Source: Caulobacter sp. 32-67-35 (GTDB lineage: Bacteria; Pseudomonadota; Alphaproteobacteria; Caulobacterales; Caulobacteraceae). From it: a stretch of DNA of 63,535 nt. Location of the stretch: contig NCEV01000010.1 in assembly GCA_002280875.1 (NCBI GenBank), positions 1-63,535 on the forward strand, in the 5' to 3' direction. The notes beneath the pieces are model-generated. The model worked only from the letters and a program-made list of their open reading frames with translations, searched no databases and had not been told where the DNA came from. Shown one piece after another: positions 41,280 to 52,351 of this stretch (positions are counted from its first letter, which is position 1; each line of letters opens with the position of its first letter). Both the position numbers and the translations under genes were made by a program.

Positions 41280-42020
41280 ATGCAACCGCGCACGCATCTC
41301 TCGACGGCCTTGGCCATCATGCTCCTGGGCAGCGGCGTGACCGCCTGCGGTCACGTGGACAGCGAACCCCTGACACCGGCGCCTCGTCCTAGCGCTAACT
41401 TCCCTAACATCGGCTATGCGGACTGGACCGAGCAGGAGCCCTCCTATCGCTTCTATCCCGGCGATGAGGTCGAAGTGACCGTGGCGTCAGCGCCGGAATT
41501 GAACAAATCCGCCGTCGTCCAGCCGGACGGACGAATCGTCCTGTCCCTGCTGGGACCGGTGATGGCCGCTGATCGCACGATCTTCGAACTGGAGGACGCA
41601 ATCACCGAGGCCTATGGCAGCCAGCTGCTGCGGCCCCAGGTGCAGGTGTCGGTGAAGGGCACCGCCCCGTTGAAGGTGTTCGTGGGCGGCGAAGTCGGTA
41701 CGCCGGGCGTGTACGACATGCCGGGCGATGGGGACGCGCTACGCGCCGTCATTCAAGCTGGCGGCTTCAAGACTTCGTCCAAGCGCAGCCAGGTTGTGAT
41801 CATTCGTCGCGGCCCCGACGGTCGCGCCATGCTGCGCACGGCGGATCTTCTGAAGGGGATGACCAATCCCGGCGGCGTGGACCTGATCCCGCTTCGCCGG
41901 TTCGACATCGTCTATGTGCCGCGCAATGGCGCGGCCGAAACGGGCCTCTTCATGCAGCAGTACTTCCGCGAACTTCTGCCGCTTAACTTCAGCTACGCGA
42001 TCAACGGCACAGGCGGCTAA
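41280..42020 (+). CDS. hfsD: HfsD, Wza-like outer-membrane polysaccharide export lipoprotein
   Basis: A 246-residue lipoprotein (signal ending GVTAC, lipobox Cys). The Poly_export domain shows YRFYPGDEVEVTVASAPELN and VVQPDGRIVLSLLGPVMAAD, then SLBB-type repeats (LKVFVGGEVGTPGVYDMPGD). HfsD forms the outer-membrane exit channel for holdfast polysaccharide. Intact and divergent from the broken hfsA. Confidence 0.92.
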   Translation: MQPRTHLSTALAIMLLGSGVTACGHVDSEPLTPAPRPSANFPNIGYADWTEQEPSYRFYPGDEVEVTVASAPELNKSAVVQPDGRIVLSLLGPVMAADRTIFELEDAITEAYGSQLLRPQVQVSVKGTAPLKVFVGGEVGTPGVYDMPGDGDALRAVIQAGGFKTSSKRSQVVIIRRGPDGRAMLRTADLLKGMTNPGGVDLIPLRRFDIVYVPRNGAAETGLFMQQYFRELLPLNFSYAINGTGG

Positions 42021-42044
42021 CCTTCGGCGTCGACAGGCGAAGCC

Positions 42045-42070
42045 GCTGAATCCGGGGAACCGGATTCAGC
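42045..42070. terminator. hairpin between convergent genes, probable bidirectional terminator
   Basis: GCTGAATCCGG-GGAA-CCGGATTCAGC, 11-base perfect arms with a tetraloop, just after hfsD and overlapping the stop of the convergent Sel1-like gene. No strong U tract on either strand. Confidence 0.5.
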
Positions 42071-42341
42071 CGTGGGCCAGCCATTCGCGCGCGGCGCGCT
42101 GGGCTTCAGCGACGTCTTCGCTGGCCATCTCTTGCGACAGCTCCTTGCGATAGACCTTGGCCTCGACCGAACCGCGCATGGCAGCCAGGTTGAACAGCAT
42201 GTGCGCCGAGACGTAGTCGACGGGGGCGCCGCCCTGGCCGGTCGAATACAGCAGGCCCATGCGAAACAGTTCGTCGCCCGAGGACTCGGGGGTCGGCAGC
42301 GGCAGCACGTGGGCGGCCGGGGGTTCGATGCTCATCATCAT
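42066..42341 (-). CDS. small Sel1-like repeat protein
   Basis: A 91-residue protein with one Sel1-like unit: ELFRMGLLYSTGQGGAPVDY followed by VSAHMLFNLAAMRGSVEA. Sel1 units form helical pairs for protein contacts. There is no signal peptide. Three ATG codons in tandem at the start make the exact start uncertain. It converges with hfsD. Function unknown. Confidence 0.75.
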   Translation of the reverse strand: MMMSIEPPAAHVLPLPTPESSGDELFRMGLLYSTGQGGAPVDYVSAHMLFNLAAMRGSVEAKVYRKELSQEMASEDVAEAQRAAREWLAHG

Positions 42342-42514
42342 GGCGTCTTCTCCTCTTCCAGGCCCCTCTGACGTTCTGTCGGATCACAGGCCTGAAAGCA
42401 GAAAAGTCCCCCGCCGCTGAATATATAGTTAAGCCCCGGAACATCATGAATTCAAAAACGAATACATGGATTCTTCAGGGGTGTTACTCGGCGTAAACGC
42501 CTATATACAGCGAG

Positions 42515-43240
42515 TTAACGCGCTCGCTGCCCGAAGAGCATCTTTCGAGCCTCTTCCGCCGCTTTTCCGGAGGCCTGAAGCCCTGCGGAACGCAGCTCAG
42601 CCCCCAGTTTGAAGCCTTTTTGCACGTTTTCGCGGGCTCCGACCCGCTCGAACCAAGCTTTCAGGTTCGGGAAGTCTTCCAGAATGATGCCCTGGTTTTT
42701 GTAAGGCACAACCCATGGCCAGCAGGCGAAGTCGGCAATGGACAATTGGCCGCAGATGAAATCCTGCCCGGCCAGTTGCTTGTCGAGCACACCATAGAGC
42801 CGGTTTGTTTCGTTGGTGTAGCGCACCGCGCCATAGGCGATATGGCGCTGGTCGCTTATGATGGCTGGCGCGTACTGGCGGAAATGATGGGTCTGACCGG
42901 CCATGGGACCCAGGCCGCCCATCTGCCACATCACCCACTGGTCGATATTGACGCGGTCCCGCTCGGTCTCGCCGTAGAACTGGCCGGTCTTGCGGCCCAG
43001 GTACTGCAGGATCGCCCCGGACTCGAAGACCGAGATCGGCTTGCCGTCGGGACCGTCAGTGTCGACGATGGCCGGCATACGGTTATTGGGGCTGATGGCC
43101 AGGAAGTCAGGCTTGAACTGATCGCCCTTGCCGATATTCACCGGGATCATCTCGTAGGGCAGGCCCATCTCTTCCAGAGCGATGGAGATTTTCCATCCAT
43201 TCGGTGTGGGCCAGTAGTGCAGTTGAATGGCGCGGCTCAT
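42515..43240 (-). CDS. glutathione S-transferase family protein (YfcG/Ure2-like)
   Basis: A 241-residue GST. The thioredoxin-like N-terminal domain reads IQLHYWPTPNGWKISIALEE, NNRMPAIVD and ISVFESGAILQYLG (the glutathione-binding ES motif); the all-helical C-terminal domain has IADFACWPWV. The start at 43240 is preceded by GGGGAGAT and replaces a longer frame lacking homology. The NG(W/R)K motif points to the Nu/YfcG class with disulfide-reductase activity. Confidence 0.9.
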   Translation of the reverse strand: MSRAIQLHYWPTPNGWKISIALEEMGLPYEMIPVNIGKGDQFKPDFLAISPNNRMPAIVDTDGPDGKPISVFESGAILQYLGRKTGQFYGETERDRVNIDQWVMWQMGGLGPMAGQTHHFRQYAPAIISDQRHIAYGAVRYTNETNRLYGVLDKQLAGQDFICGQLSIADFACWPWVVPYKNQGIILEDFPNLKAWFERVGARENVQKGFKLGAELRSAGLQASGKAAEEARKMLFGQRAR

Positions 43241-43437
43241 CGGCTGGATCTCCCCGGTCTTTTCGTTAGCCCCAACATGGTCTCGCACGAGCCTCCCGCC
43301 AAGAGAGACCTAGCGGAAACCGCGTCTTCGCCTGACAGCCCCATTCAGGCGCGGTTCAGGCGGTCTGTCAGAGGATGGTCTCCAAGGTCGAGGGACTTGG
43401 CGGCGTGAAACCCGCCTGACCAGAAGGAGTGGACGAG

Positions 43438-43911
43438 ATGAAACGTCTGTTGCTCACCATCGCCGCGATCGCATCGGTAGCCGCCCCCATGGCCGTCGTG
43501 GCCACCGACGCTTCCGCTCAGGATCGCGGCCGCTGGGAACATCGTGGAGATCGCGGCGACCGCTATGATCGCCGGGACGGCCGACATGATGGTCGTTACG
43601 ATGGCCGGCGCGACCATCGCTGGGATGGCGGCCGACACAACGGGTACTACTACAACAACCGCTTCCACTATGGCGCGCCGCCGTCCAGCTACTACGGCCG
43701 TCCGGGCTATCGCCCGGGCTATGCGTCCTGGCGGCGCGGGGCCTATCTGCCGCCCTATTACCGGGACCGGGGCTATGTGGTGCACGACTATCACCGCTAT
43801 CGGCTGCGCGCCCCGCCCCGCGGCTACTACTGGTACCGGACGGGCAATGACTACGTCCTGGCGGCCATCGCCACGGGCCTGATCTTCGAGGTCATGAACA
43901 ACGGCTACTAG
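43438..43911 (+). CDS. RcnB-family periplasmic protein
   Basis: A 157-residue protein with signal peptide (LLLTIAAIASVAAP), a middle part very rich in Arg, Asp, His and Gly in RD/RY repeats, and a C-terminal RcnB domain (YVVHDYHRYRLRAPPRGYYW, then DYVLAAIATGLI). RcnB in E. coli helps nickel/cobalt homeostasis. The ATG at 43438 has AAGGAG nine bases ahead. It stands alone and ends at a strong terminator hairpin. The family is clear, the exact role is not. Confidence 0.85.
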   Translation: MKRLLLTIAAIASVAAPMAVVATDASAQDRGRWEHRGDRGDRYDRRDGRHDGRYDGRRDHRWDGGRHNGYYYNNRFHYGAPPSSYYGRPGYRPGYASWRRGAYLPPYYRDRGYVVHDYHRYRLRAPPRGYYWYRTGNDYVLAAIATGLIFEVMNNGY

Positions 43912-43920
43912 GCCTAAAAG

Positions 43921-43950
43921 AGCGCCCCGGAGGGAGACCTCCGGGGCGCT
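43921..43950. terminator. strong hairpin between rcnB-like gene and gatB
   Basis: AGCGCCCCGGAGG-GAGA-CCTCCGGGGCGCT: 13-base perfect arms with a tetraloop between two convergent genes, ten bases from each stop. Likely bidirectional terminator. Confidence 0.7.
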
Positions 43951-43958
43951 GTTGCATG

Positions 43959-45452
43959 CTAGAGCCCCAGCTTGGACTTCAGCAGTTCGTTGACCGTGGC
44001 CGGATTGGCCTTGCCGCCGGTTTCCTTCATCACCTGACCGACGAACCAGCCGATGGCCTGGGGCTTTTCCTTCACGGCCTCGGCCTTGTCGGGATTGGCC
44101 GCGATCAGCTTGTCGATCGCCGCCTCGATGGCGCCGGTATCGTTGATCTGGACCAGACCGCGCTTCTGGACGATCTCGGAAGGACGCCCCTCGCCAGCCC
44201 ACATGTGCTCGAACAGCTCCTTGGCGATCTTGGAGCTGATGGTGCCGTTCTCGATCAGCTCGACCATCTCGGCGATGTCCGAAGCCGGCAGCGGCGAGTT
44301 GGCGATTTCGTGGCCGCCAGCCGACAGCTTGGCCAGCAGTTCATTGGTCACCCAGTTGGACACCAGCTTGGCGTCGCGGCCTTTCGCGGCGGCCTCGAAG
44401 TAATCCGCGCGGTCGCTTTCGATGATCAGCACGCCGGCGTCATAGGCCGACAGGCCATACTGGCTCTGCAGGCGCGCCTTCTTGGCGTCCGGCAGCTCCG
44501 GCAGGGTCTCTTCGATCGTCTTGACCCAGTCGGCGTCGAGAATCAGCGGCAACAGATCGGGATCGGGGAAGTAGCGATAGTCGTGCGCCTCTTCCTTGGA
44601 CCGCATCGAACGGGTCTCGAGCTTGGTCGGATCGAACAGGCGGGTTTCCTGGTCGACCTTGCCGCCGTCTTCCAGGATCTCGATCTGGCGACGGGCCTCA
44701 TACTCGATGGCCTGCTGGATGTAGCGATACGAGTTGACGTTCTTGATCTCGCAGCGCGTGCCCAGATGTTTGAAGTCGTTAGTCTCGCGGAACTTTTCAT
44801 AGTCGCCGGGGCGGCAGACCGAGACGTTGACGTCGGCGCGCAGGTTGCCCTTTTCCATGTCGCCGTCGCAGGTGCCCAGATAGACCAGGATCGTCCGCAG
44901 CTTCTTGACGTAGGCGGCGGCCTCTTCGGAGGTTCGCATGTCCGGCTTGGAGACGATCTCCATCAGCGCGGTGCCCGCGCGGTTCAGGTCCACATAGGTG
45001 GCGTTCGGATCCTGATCGTGCAGCGACTTGCCGGCGTCCTGTTCCAGATGCAGGCGCTCGATGCGCACGTCGAAGGTCGTGCCGTCGTCGCGCTCGACGG
45101 TGACGACGCCCTCGCCGACGATCGGCTGGTCGAACTGGCTGATCTGATAGCCCTGCGGCAGATCGGGATAGAAGTAGTTCTTGCGGTCGAAGCGGCTCTT
45201 CAGATTGATCTGCGCCTTCAGGCCCAGGCCCGTCTTGACCGCCTGCTCGACGCAGAAGCCGTTCAGCACCGGCAGCATGCCGGGCATGGCCGCATCCACC
45301 AGGCTCACCTGCTCGTTGGGCCCAGCGCCAAAGCCCACGGCGGCGCCGGAGAACAGCTTGGACTTGCTGGCGACCTGAGCATGGATCTCGAGACCGAGAA
45401 CGATTTCCCAGGGGCCGGTGCGGCCTTGGATGGTTTTGGAATCTTGCGTCAT
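43959..45452 (-). CDS. gatB: Asp-tRNA(Asn)/Glu-tRNA(Gln) amidotransferase subunit B
   Basis: A 497-residue protein with family marks: [58 protein letters not shown], and RTEVKNVNS-like [16 protein letters not shown]-terminal GatB/YqeY tRNA-binding domain ends [17 protein letters not shown]. It works with GatA and GatC to amidate mischarged Glu-tRNA(Gln). Unusually for a textbook operon, it is separated from gatCA by an Ala/Pro-rich membrane-protein gene on the other strand. Confidence 0.97.
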   Translation of the reverse strand: MTQDSKTIQGRTGPWEIVLGLEIHAQVASKSKLFSGAAVGFGAGPNEQVSLVDAAMPGMLPVLNGFCVEQAVKTGLGLKAQINLKSRFDRKNYFYPDLPQGYQISQFDQPIVGEGVVTVERDDGTTFDVRIERLHLEQDAGKSLHDQDPNATYVDLNRAGTALMEIVSKPDMRTSEEAAAYVKKLRTILVYLGTCDGDMEKGNLRADVNVSVCRPGDYEKFRETNDFKHLGTRCEIKNVNSYRYIQQAIEYEARRQIEILEDGGKVDQETRLFDPTKLETRSMRSKEEAHDYRYFPDPDLLPLILDADWVKTIEETLPELPDAKKARLQSQYGLSAYDAGVLIIESDRADYFEAAAKGRDAKLVSNWVTNELLAKLSAGGHEIANSPLPASDIAEMVELIENGTISSKIAKELFEHMWAGEGRPSEIVQKRGLVQINDTGAIEAAIDKLIAANPDKAEAVKEKPQAIGWFVGQVMKETGGKANPATVNELLKSKLGL

Positions 45453-45681
45453 GCGCCTCTCTTACACCGACCGCGCCATGGCGGAAAACCCTTAGCCCTG
45501 CGGCTTTCGGCTCATCTCGCCGGCCATCGGCGGGGCTCCGCAATCACCTTGACACCGGTCAAACAAGTCCAAGTGCAAACAAGGCGTCTTCGTGTCAAAA
45601 CGGGCGCCATTCTGTGTTCGCCGGAACTCCACCGGACACCTCCCGTTATTGCCTCCGAGACATCACGCTGAGGAGGACTTC

Positions 45682-46275
45682 ATGACCACTCTGAACCCCA
45701 CCCTGAACTTTGATGCGCGCGAGCCGCGCGTCGTTGCCAATCCCGATGCTTCGGCGCTGTTTCCCGCCGCACCGATCTATGCTCGCACGCCCAAGAAGAA
45801 GACGACCAATAGCCTGCCCTTGCTCGTCGGCGCGCCCGTCGTCCTGGTCGCCGCCGGCGCCATGGCGTGGATGATGATGGCCAGCCCGGGCCAGACACCC
45901 GCCGCGACGGAGCAACCGGCGCAGATGGCGGTGACTGACACCGCGCCCCTGACCCCGGCTCTGGCGCCTGAAGCTGCGACGCCCGATCCCGTTCCGGCCC
46001 CGTATGAGGCCGCTGCTGTCGAGGCCGCGGCGCCGCGCGTCGCCACGCCGGCTCCGGTTCGCGCCGCGCCACGGGCGGTGGTAGCCCGCCGGGCTGCTCC
46101 GGTCGCCACGACGCCTGACGCCAGCTCGGCCTCGAGCAATGTCAGCGCCACCGTCGCCGAGCCGACGCCGGCCGCCCCCGCGGCCATCGTCCCCGAGCCG
46201 GCTCCGCTGGTGATCCCGGCTCCGACCGCTTCGCCCCCGACGCCCCCCGTGGTTACGCCGGTCGTTCCCCAGTAA
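45682..46275 (+). CDS. Ala/Pro-rich single-pass membrane protein
   Basis: A 197-residue protein. The ATG at 45682 follows GAGGAGG. It has a 45-residue N-terminal part, basic KKK before one membrane helix (LLVGAPVVLVAAGAMAWMMM), then about 130 residues almost only Ala, Pro, Val, Thr and Glu. The likely topology is N-in with an extended periplasmic tail. No enzymatic domain is seen. It sits between gatB and gatA on the opposite strand and ends at a Rho-independent terminator. Unknown function; possibly an envelope spacer. Confidence 0.72.
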   Translation: MTTLNPTLNFDAREPRVVANPDASALFPAAPIYARTPKKKTTNSLPLLVGAPVVLVAAGAMAWMMMASPGQTPAATEQPAQMAVTDTAPLTPALAPEAATPDPVPAPYEAAAVEAAAPRVATPAPVRAAPRAVVARRAAPVATTPDASSASSNVSATVAEPTPAAPAAIVPEPAPLVIPAPTASPPTPPVVTPVVPQ

Positions 46276-46294
46276 GCGACGCTGAACAAGACGA

Positions 46295-46325
46295 AGGGCG
46301 GCTCCTCGCGGGGCCGCCCTTTTTC
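46295..46325 (+). terminator. Rho-independent terminator after the Ala/Pro-rich gene
   Basis: AGGGCGGC-N10-GCCGCCCT followed by TTTTC, 20 bases after the stop. It also lies just past the gatA stop and could serve both strands. Confidence 0.75.
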
Positions 46326-46332
46326 TATGCCG

Positions 46333-47805
46333 TCACCACCAGCGGGCGGCCTTGGCGTTGAAGCCGGCCGCCTTCTCCATGGCCCCGGCCACCGAAAACA
46401 CCGTGCCCTCGTCCAGCGGCTTGCCGATGATCTGCAGACCCAGCGGCAGGCCGTTGGAGTCGAGACCGGCCGGCAGTGACAGACCCGGCAGACCCGCCAG
46501 ATTGGTCGTCACCGTGAAGACGTCGTTCAGGTACATGGCGATCGGATCGTTGCTGTTCTCGCCCAGGCCAAAGGCCGCCGACGGCGCCGTCGGGGTCAGG
46601 ATGGCGTCGCACTTTTCCCAGGCCTTGTCGAAGTCCTCGGCGATGCGGCGACGCACCTTCAGGGCCTTCAGATAGTAGGCGTCATAATAGCCGGCGCTCA
46701 GCACATAGGTGCCGATCAGGATGCGGCGCTTGACCTCGTCGCCGAAGCCCTCGGCGCGGGTATTTTCATAGACCTCGGTCAGATTGCCGCCCTGCGCCCG
46801 CAGGCCGTAGCGCATGCCGTCATAGCGGGCCAGGTTCGAAGACGCCTCGGCCGGGGCCACGATGTAATAGGCCGGCAGGGCGTATTTGGTGTGCGGCAGG
46901 CTGATGTCGACGATCTCGCAGCCGGCTTCCTTCAGCCAGGCGATGCCGTCTTCCCAGAGCTTTTCGATCTCGGCCGGCATGTTGTCGACGCGGTATTCCT
47001 TGGGAATGCCGATTTTCAGGCCCTTGACCGACTTGCCGACGAACTGGGTGAAGTCCGGCACCGGCACGTCGAGGCTGGTCGAGTCCTTGGGGTCATGGCC
47101 GCACATCGAGGTCAGCAGCAGGGCCGCGTCCTCGACGGTCTTGGCGATCGGCCCGGCCTGATCCAGCGAGCTGGCGAAGGCCACCACGCCCCAACGCGAG
47201 CAGCGGCCATAGGTCGGCTTGATGCCGACGGTGCCGGTGAAGGCGGCCGGCTGGCGGATCGAGCCGCCGGTGTCGGTGGCGGTGGCGCCCAGGCACAGGT
47301 CGGCGGCCACGGCCGCGGCCGAACCACCCGACGAACCGCCGGGGGTCAGGGCCTTGTTGCTGGCGGTCGAGCGCCAGGGATTGGTCACCGGGCCAAAGGC
47401 GCTAGTCTCGTTGGACGAGCCCATGGCGAACTGGTCCAGGTTCAGCTTGCCCAGCATCACCGCGCCGTCGCGCCACAGCTGGCTGGTGACGGTGGATTCG
47501 TATTCCGGAACGAAGCCCTTGAGGATGTTCGAACAGGCCGTCGTCTGGACGCCCTTGGTGCAGAACAGATCCTTGATGCCCAGCGGCGCGCCGTCCAGCG
47601 GGCCGGCCACGCCCAGGGCGCGACGGGCGTCGGAAGCCGCCGCCATCGACAGCGCCTGCTCGGGCGTCTCGACGATGAAGGCGTTGAGGGCGCGCGCGGC
47701 CTCGATGGCCTCGATATGGGCCGTGGTCAGTTCGACCGAGGTGAAGTCACCCGCTTCCAGGCCATCGATGGCGCCCTTCAGGGTGAGAGACGTAAGCGTG
47801 CTCAT
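46333..47805 (-). CDS. gatA: Glu-tRNA(Gln) amidotransferase subunit A
   Basis: A 490-residue amidase-signature protein: [11 protein letters not shown] (Lys of the Ser-Ser-Lys triad), [39 protein letters not shown] and [16 protein letters not shown] (the two catalytic Ser), [13 protein letters not shown]. The ATG at 47805 shares one base with the gatC stop (TAATG), so both are coupled. Frames further upstream are artefacts. It generates ammonia from glutamine for GatB. Confidence 0.97.
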   Translation of the reverse strand: MSTLTSLTLKGAIDGLEAGDFTSVELTTAHIEAIEAARALNAFIVETPEQALSMAAASDARRALGVAGPLDGAPLGIKDLFCTKGVQTTACSNILKGFVPEYESTVTSQLWRDGAVMLGKLNLDQFAMGSSNETSAFGPVTNPWRSTASNKALTPGGSSGGSAAAVAADLCLGATATDTGGSIRQPAAFTGTVGIKPTYGRCSRWGVVAFASSLDQAGPIAKTVEDAALLLTSMCGHDPKDSTSLDVPVPDFTQFVGKSVKGLKIGIPKEYRVDNMPAEIEKLWEDGIAWLKEAGCEIVDISLPHTKYALPAYYIVAPAEASSNLARYDGMRYGLRAQGGNLTEVYENTRAEGFGDEVKRRILIGTYVLSAGYYDAYYLKALKVRRRIAEDFDKAWEKCDAILTPTAPSAAFGLGENSNDPIAMYLNDVFTVTTNLAGLPGLSLPAGLDSNGLPLGLQIIGKPLDEGTVFSVAGAMEKAAGFNAKAARWW

Positions 47806-48092
47806 TATTCGACAACCTTGGGCACGACGAAGAAGCCGTCGACGGACTTGGGGGCATTGGAAGTGATCACCGAGGCGTCGCCGCCCATGGTGACCACGTC
47901 GTCGCGCAGCGGGGCGCCGGCGCCGACCACGCTGGTCAGCGGCTCGACGCCGTCGGTGTCGACCTCGGCCAGCTGTTCGATCCACGCCATGATGCCGTTC
48001 AGTTCCTGGGCCAGGGGCTCCAGGCGATCTTCGGGCGTTGCGATCCGCGCGAGCCGCGCGACCTTGCGCACTGTGGCGACGTCAATGGCCAT
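47805..48092 (-). CDS. gatC: Glu-tRNA(Gln) amidotransferase subunit C
   Basis: A 95-residue protein starting [17 protein letters not shown], with [20 protein letters not shown] and the tail FFVVPKVVE, all typical of GatC, the small belt that holds GatA and GatB together. It is the first gene of gatCA and overlaps gatA by one base. GGAGG lies upstream of the start. Divergent from ruvX. Confidence 0.95.
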   Translation of the reverse strand: MAIDVATVRKVARLARIATPEDRLEPLAQELNGIMAWIEQLAEVDTDGVEPLTSVVGAGAPLRDDVVTMGGDASVITSNAPKSVDGFFVVPKVVE

Positions 48093-48214
48093 GGGGGCCT
48101 CCTGAATTCCAAGCGCGTGGGTTAGCCGCCAGAGGGGCGCTTTGACAAGCCTTCCCCGCTTAAGGTGGGCGCTTCCCGGTGTAAGTTCGGCGCTTCCCCG
48201 TGTTATGAGGCGCG

Positions 48215-48706
48215 ATGCCCGTTCTCGACATCGAAGATTTCGCCGCCGCCATTCCCGACTACCTGCCGATCGTGGGTCTGGATCCCGGCGAGAAGACCAT
48301 CGGGGTGGCCGTGTCCGACGTCACCCTGACCGTCGCCAGCCCCCTGGCCCTGATCAAGAAGACCAAGTTCAGCGAAGACGCCGCCACCCTGTTCCAGCTG
48401 ATGAGCAGCCGCAAGGCGGCCGGCATCGTCATCGGTCTGCCGATGAACATGGACGGCACCGAGGGCGTTCGTTGCCAGTCCAACCGGGCGCTGGGTCGCA
48501 ACCTGCTGCGCCTGCAGCCGCACGTGCCGATCACCTTCTGGGATGAGCGGCTGTCGACCGCCGCCGTCACGCGGGTGCTGATCGAGGAGCACGACGTCAA
48601 CCGCAAGCGCCGCGCCGAGGTGGTCGACAAGATGGCCGCCGGCTGGATCCTGCAGGGCGCGCTGGAGCGGATGCGGGGGATACGGGAAGCTGCGGGCAAG
48701 GTTTAG
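48215..48706 (+). CDS. ruvX: RuvX/YqgF, putative Holliday junction resolvase / pre-16S rRNA nuclease
   Basis: A 163-residue RNase H-fold protein: IVGLDPGEKTIGVAVSD (first catalytic Asp), IVIGLPMNMDGTEG, FWDERLSTAAV (Asp-Glu) and the late RRAEVVDKMAAGWILQ (last Asp). All active-site residues are present. In E. coli YqgF processes the 5' end of 16S rRNA. Gene divergent from gatCA. Confidence 0.94.
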   Translation: MPVLDIEDFAAAIPDYLPIVGLDPGEKTIGVAVSDVTLTVASPLALIKKTKFSEDAATLFQLMSSRKAAGIVIGLPMNMDGTEGVRCQSNRALGRNLLRLQPHVPITFWDERLSTAAVTRVLIEEHDVNRKRRAEVVDKMAAGWILQGALERMRGIREAAGKV

Positions 48707-48715
48707 CTTTCTTAG

Positions 48716-48823
48716 CTCCTCCCCCTCTGGGGGAGGTGGCCCGGAGGGCCGGAGGGGGCCCGCGGGGCGAACGCCGCATTAGCCCCCTCAGTCGCTCCGC
48801 GACAGCTCCCCCAGCGGGGGAGC
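48716..48823. repeat. REP-like GC-rich palindromic intergenic element
   Basis: CTCCCCC/GGGGGAG palindromes: CTCCTCCCCCTCTGGGGGAG, GGCCCGGAGGGCC, and the partner CAGCTCCCCCAGCGGGGGAG with GTCGCTCCGCGAC between. Such elements are common between genes in Caulobacter. Not protein coding. Confidence 0.7.
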
Positions 48824-49367
48824 AGCTACGGGGCCGCGATCTCGCGCGGAAACCGCCGAGTTGATGGAAAGGGTCGCGGAGCGTCCGGACCCCGTCCGGA
48901 TGAGAGATAGAATAACCGTTTCAACGAAGCCGAGCGCTCCGCGTCATCGTTATCCGCCAGCGTCCGGCCAGGTGGCCCTGTTGAGGCCTTAGCAGAACCC
49001 GAACCGCTCCGTTTCCAGAGCGGCCCGGCGGTCGAAGCGCGAGGGCCTTAGGCATCTCCCGCGGGTCTCTCCGTCCACGCCGACGGCGGGCGGGTCCCGC
49101 AACGCCGGGATCCCCGGACCGGTCGAGTATCCCCCTCGACCCCAGTCCCGCTCGATCACCCCCCGCTCGTCCCCGGGATCCATGGGTCGGCCGCACGGTC
49201 GGTGGATCACAAACCCCTTACGGCGCAACGGAACGATGGGTCCCGGGAACAAGTCCCGGGATGACGGGGATTGTATGGGCGGCTCATGATGCTCCCCCTT
49301 CAGGGGGAGGACTTGGATCACTCATCCCCGCGCCCATCCGGGGACGGCGCGATCGAAATCCCCGCGC
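48824..49367. other. intergenic region with palindromes, no gene seen
   Basis: About 540 bases between the REP-like element and the DUF885 gene. It contains GGTCCCGGGAACAAGTCCCGGG (a near-perfect inverted repeat near 49229), CCCCGGGATCC, and CTCCCCCTTCAGGGGGAG near 49293. All are typical of GC-rich intergenic repeats. No coding potential is visible on either strand. Confidence 0.5.
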
Positions 49368-50942
49368 TCAGGCAGCCGACGCGCCCAAAACCCGCGCCCG
49401 CAGCATCGACAGCGGCAAGGTCCCCTGCGCCAGCACCGCGTCGTGGAAAGCGCGGATGTCGAAGCCCGAGCCCGACAGCTTGCGCGCCGCCTCACGCAGG
49501 CGAACCAGTTCCAGCCAGGCCAGACCCTGCCCCGCTGAAGCCGCCGGGCCAATGGCGATGCGCTCGATCCCTTGCGACACCGGCGAGAACACCGGCGGCG
49601 GGCCCTGCAGGTCGTTCAGGAAGGCCGTGGTCTTCTCGACGCTCCAGCCCTTCAGGTGGATGCCCAGATCGGCCAGCAGGCGGCCGACGCGAAACAGCAT
49701 CCACTGGATATAGCCCAGCTGGGCCAGCGGATCGCCCGCGAAGGCGCCCTCCTCGTCGGCCAGCTGTTCGGCATAGATCGCCCAGCCTTCGGAGAAGCCC
49801 GGAAAGGCGATACGGCTGCGCAGCGGGTGTGCTCCGGAGCCCTCCTCCAGCGGCATCTGCACCATGTGGCCCGCCACGCTCTCGTGATGGACAACGCTGG
49901 GCAGGGTCCAGCTGGGCCGGGTTCGGATGGTGTTTAGATCGGCGTAGTAGACGCCTGGTCTGGAGCCGTCGAACGACGGCGCCTCGCGATAGCCCTGGCG
50001 GCGAGCGGCCTCGTCGGCGGGGGACATGCGGCGCATGCTGACCGCGCGACTGCCCGGCGCGACCGTGGCGAACGACATCGGCAGGCGCGCGACGGCCCTG
50101 GCCAGCCAGGCGTTCATGTCGGCCGTCAGCCGGTCGCGGCCGGCGTCGTCATCGGTGTAGAGCCAGCGTTCGTCGAGACTGAGGGCGGCCAGGCGAGCGC
50201 CGACCGTTCCCTCACGCAGACCTTGGGCCGTCAATAGCGTCTCGGCGCGGGCGGTCAGGGCCTTGGCGGCGGCGTCTGCGCGGTCCCAGGCCTGGGCCGG
50301 CGTAATGTCCGCGCCCATGGCGGCCTTCAGCAGCAGGGCGTAATAGGCCTCGCCGTCCTTGAACCGATGCACGCCGATGCCCTTGCCGGCCTGGGACCGC
50401 AGGGCGATCAGGGCGTCATGCTGGCGGCCCAGGGCGGCGGCCAGGTCAGGCGCGGCTTCAACGGCCTTGGCGATCTGGGCCAGACCCGCGACGACCTTGT
50501 CGATGACAAAGGCGGGCAGGATCACGCCCTTGGCGGCGTCTTCGGCGATCCTGGCGGTCTCGGTATCAAGGCGTTTGACAGCGTCAGCGGCCGCATCGGC
50601 GGACTTGGCCGCATCGACCGCCTTCAGCCAGACGCCCGAGCGGGTGGTCACCACATAGGGCGAACTGGCCCCCGTTCCGAACGGGAAGCGTCGGACGATC
50701 TCGGCCTCGGTCTCCAGCGATTGCAGAACGGCGTCGAAGTCCAGTTGCGCGACCGGCGACAGGTTAGCGGGCCGGAAGTCCTTCAGCACCGCCAGGCGCT
50801 CGACGGCCGGGCCGCCCTTGGCGATCTTGTCCAGCAAGGTCCTCAGAGGTCCATCGCCCGAGATCCGCGCCTGCGCGCCGCCCGCTGTCAGCAGGGCCGC
50901 GCCGACCACGGCCCCGCCCATCATGTCGCGCCGGTTGATCAT
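49368..50942 (-). CDS. DUF885 family exported protein
   Basis: A 524-residue protein with a Tat signal ([20 protein letters not shown]). The DUF885 domain covers most of the rest and has the metal-binding [16 protein letters not shown] (HExxxGH pattern) and [20 protein letters not shown], typical of this family of putative zinc metallopeptidases. Location is periplasmic by the signal. The gene is divergent from the thiolase gene. Substrate unknown. Confidence 0.87.
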   Translation of the reverse strand: MINRRDMMGGAVVGAALLTAGGAQARISGDGPLRTLLDKIAKGGPAVERLAVLKDFRPANLSPVAQLDFDAVLQSLETEAEIVRRFPFGTGASSPYVVTTRSGVWLKAVDAAKSADAAADAVKRLDTETARIAEDAAKGVILPAFVIDKVVAGLAQIAKAVEAAPDLAAALGRQHDALIALRSQAGKGIGVHRFKDGEAYYALLLKAAMGADITPAQAWDRADAAAKALTARAETLLTAQGLREGTVGARLAALSLDERWLYTDDDAGRDRLTADMNAWLARAVARLPMSFATVAPGSRAVSMRRMSPADEAARRQGYREAPSFDGSRPGVYYADLNTIRTRPSWTLPSVVHHESVAGHMVQMPLEEGSGAHPLRSRIAFPGFSEGWAIYAEQLADEEGAFAGDPLAQLGYIQWMLFRVGRLLADLGIHLKGWSVEKTTAFLNDLQGPPPVFSPVSQGIERIAIGPAASAGQGLAWLELVRLREAARKLSGSGFDIRAFHDAVLAQGTLPLSMLRARVLGASAA

Positions 50943-51074
50943 GGCGTCTTCTCCCGGAAGTCTCTCGTTGGGCTCAGGTCTAGGCGATCTGACACCGGTG
51001 TCCAGCCATTCGGCGGCTTGATCGTGTCCGCCCGGCCGCTAGGGTGCGGCGAACAATCGTTTGAGAGATCCGCC

Positions 51075-52277
<1,203 letters not shown>

Positions 52278-52351
52278 CGCAACGGCGATGGGGTGGTGAC
52301 AACCCTCCCCGCCCCTGCTCATCTGCGCGCTCGCAAACCGTGAGCGTCCGC

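Noticed and set aside
43956-45671. 571-codon frame antisense to gatB
   Set aside because: gatB is certain by homology; the antisense frame mirrors its codon bias and has no domain.
46891-48105. 404-codon frame antisense to gatA
   Set aside because: Shadow of gatA/gatC with no domain or ribosome binding site.
50367-51074. N-terminal extension of the thiolase frame
   Set aside because: It runs antisense through the DUF885 gene; thiolase homology begins exactly at the ATG at 51075.
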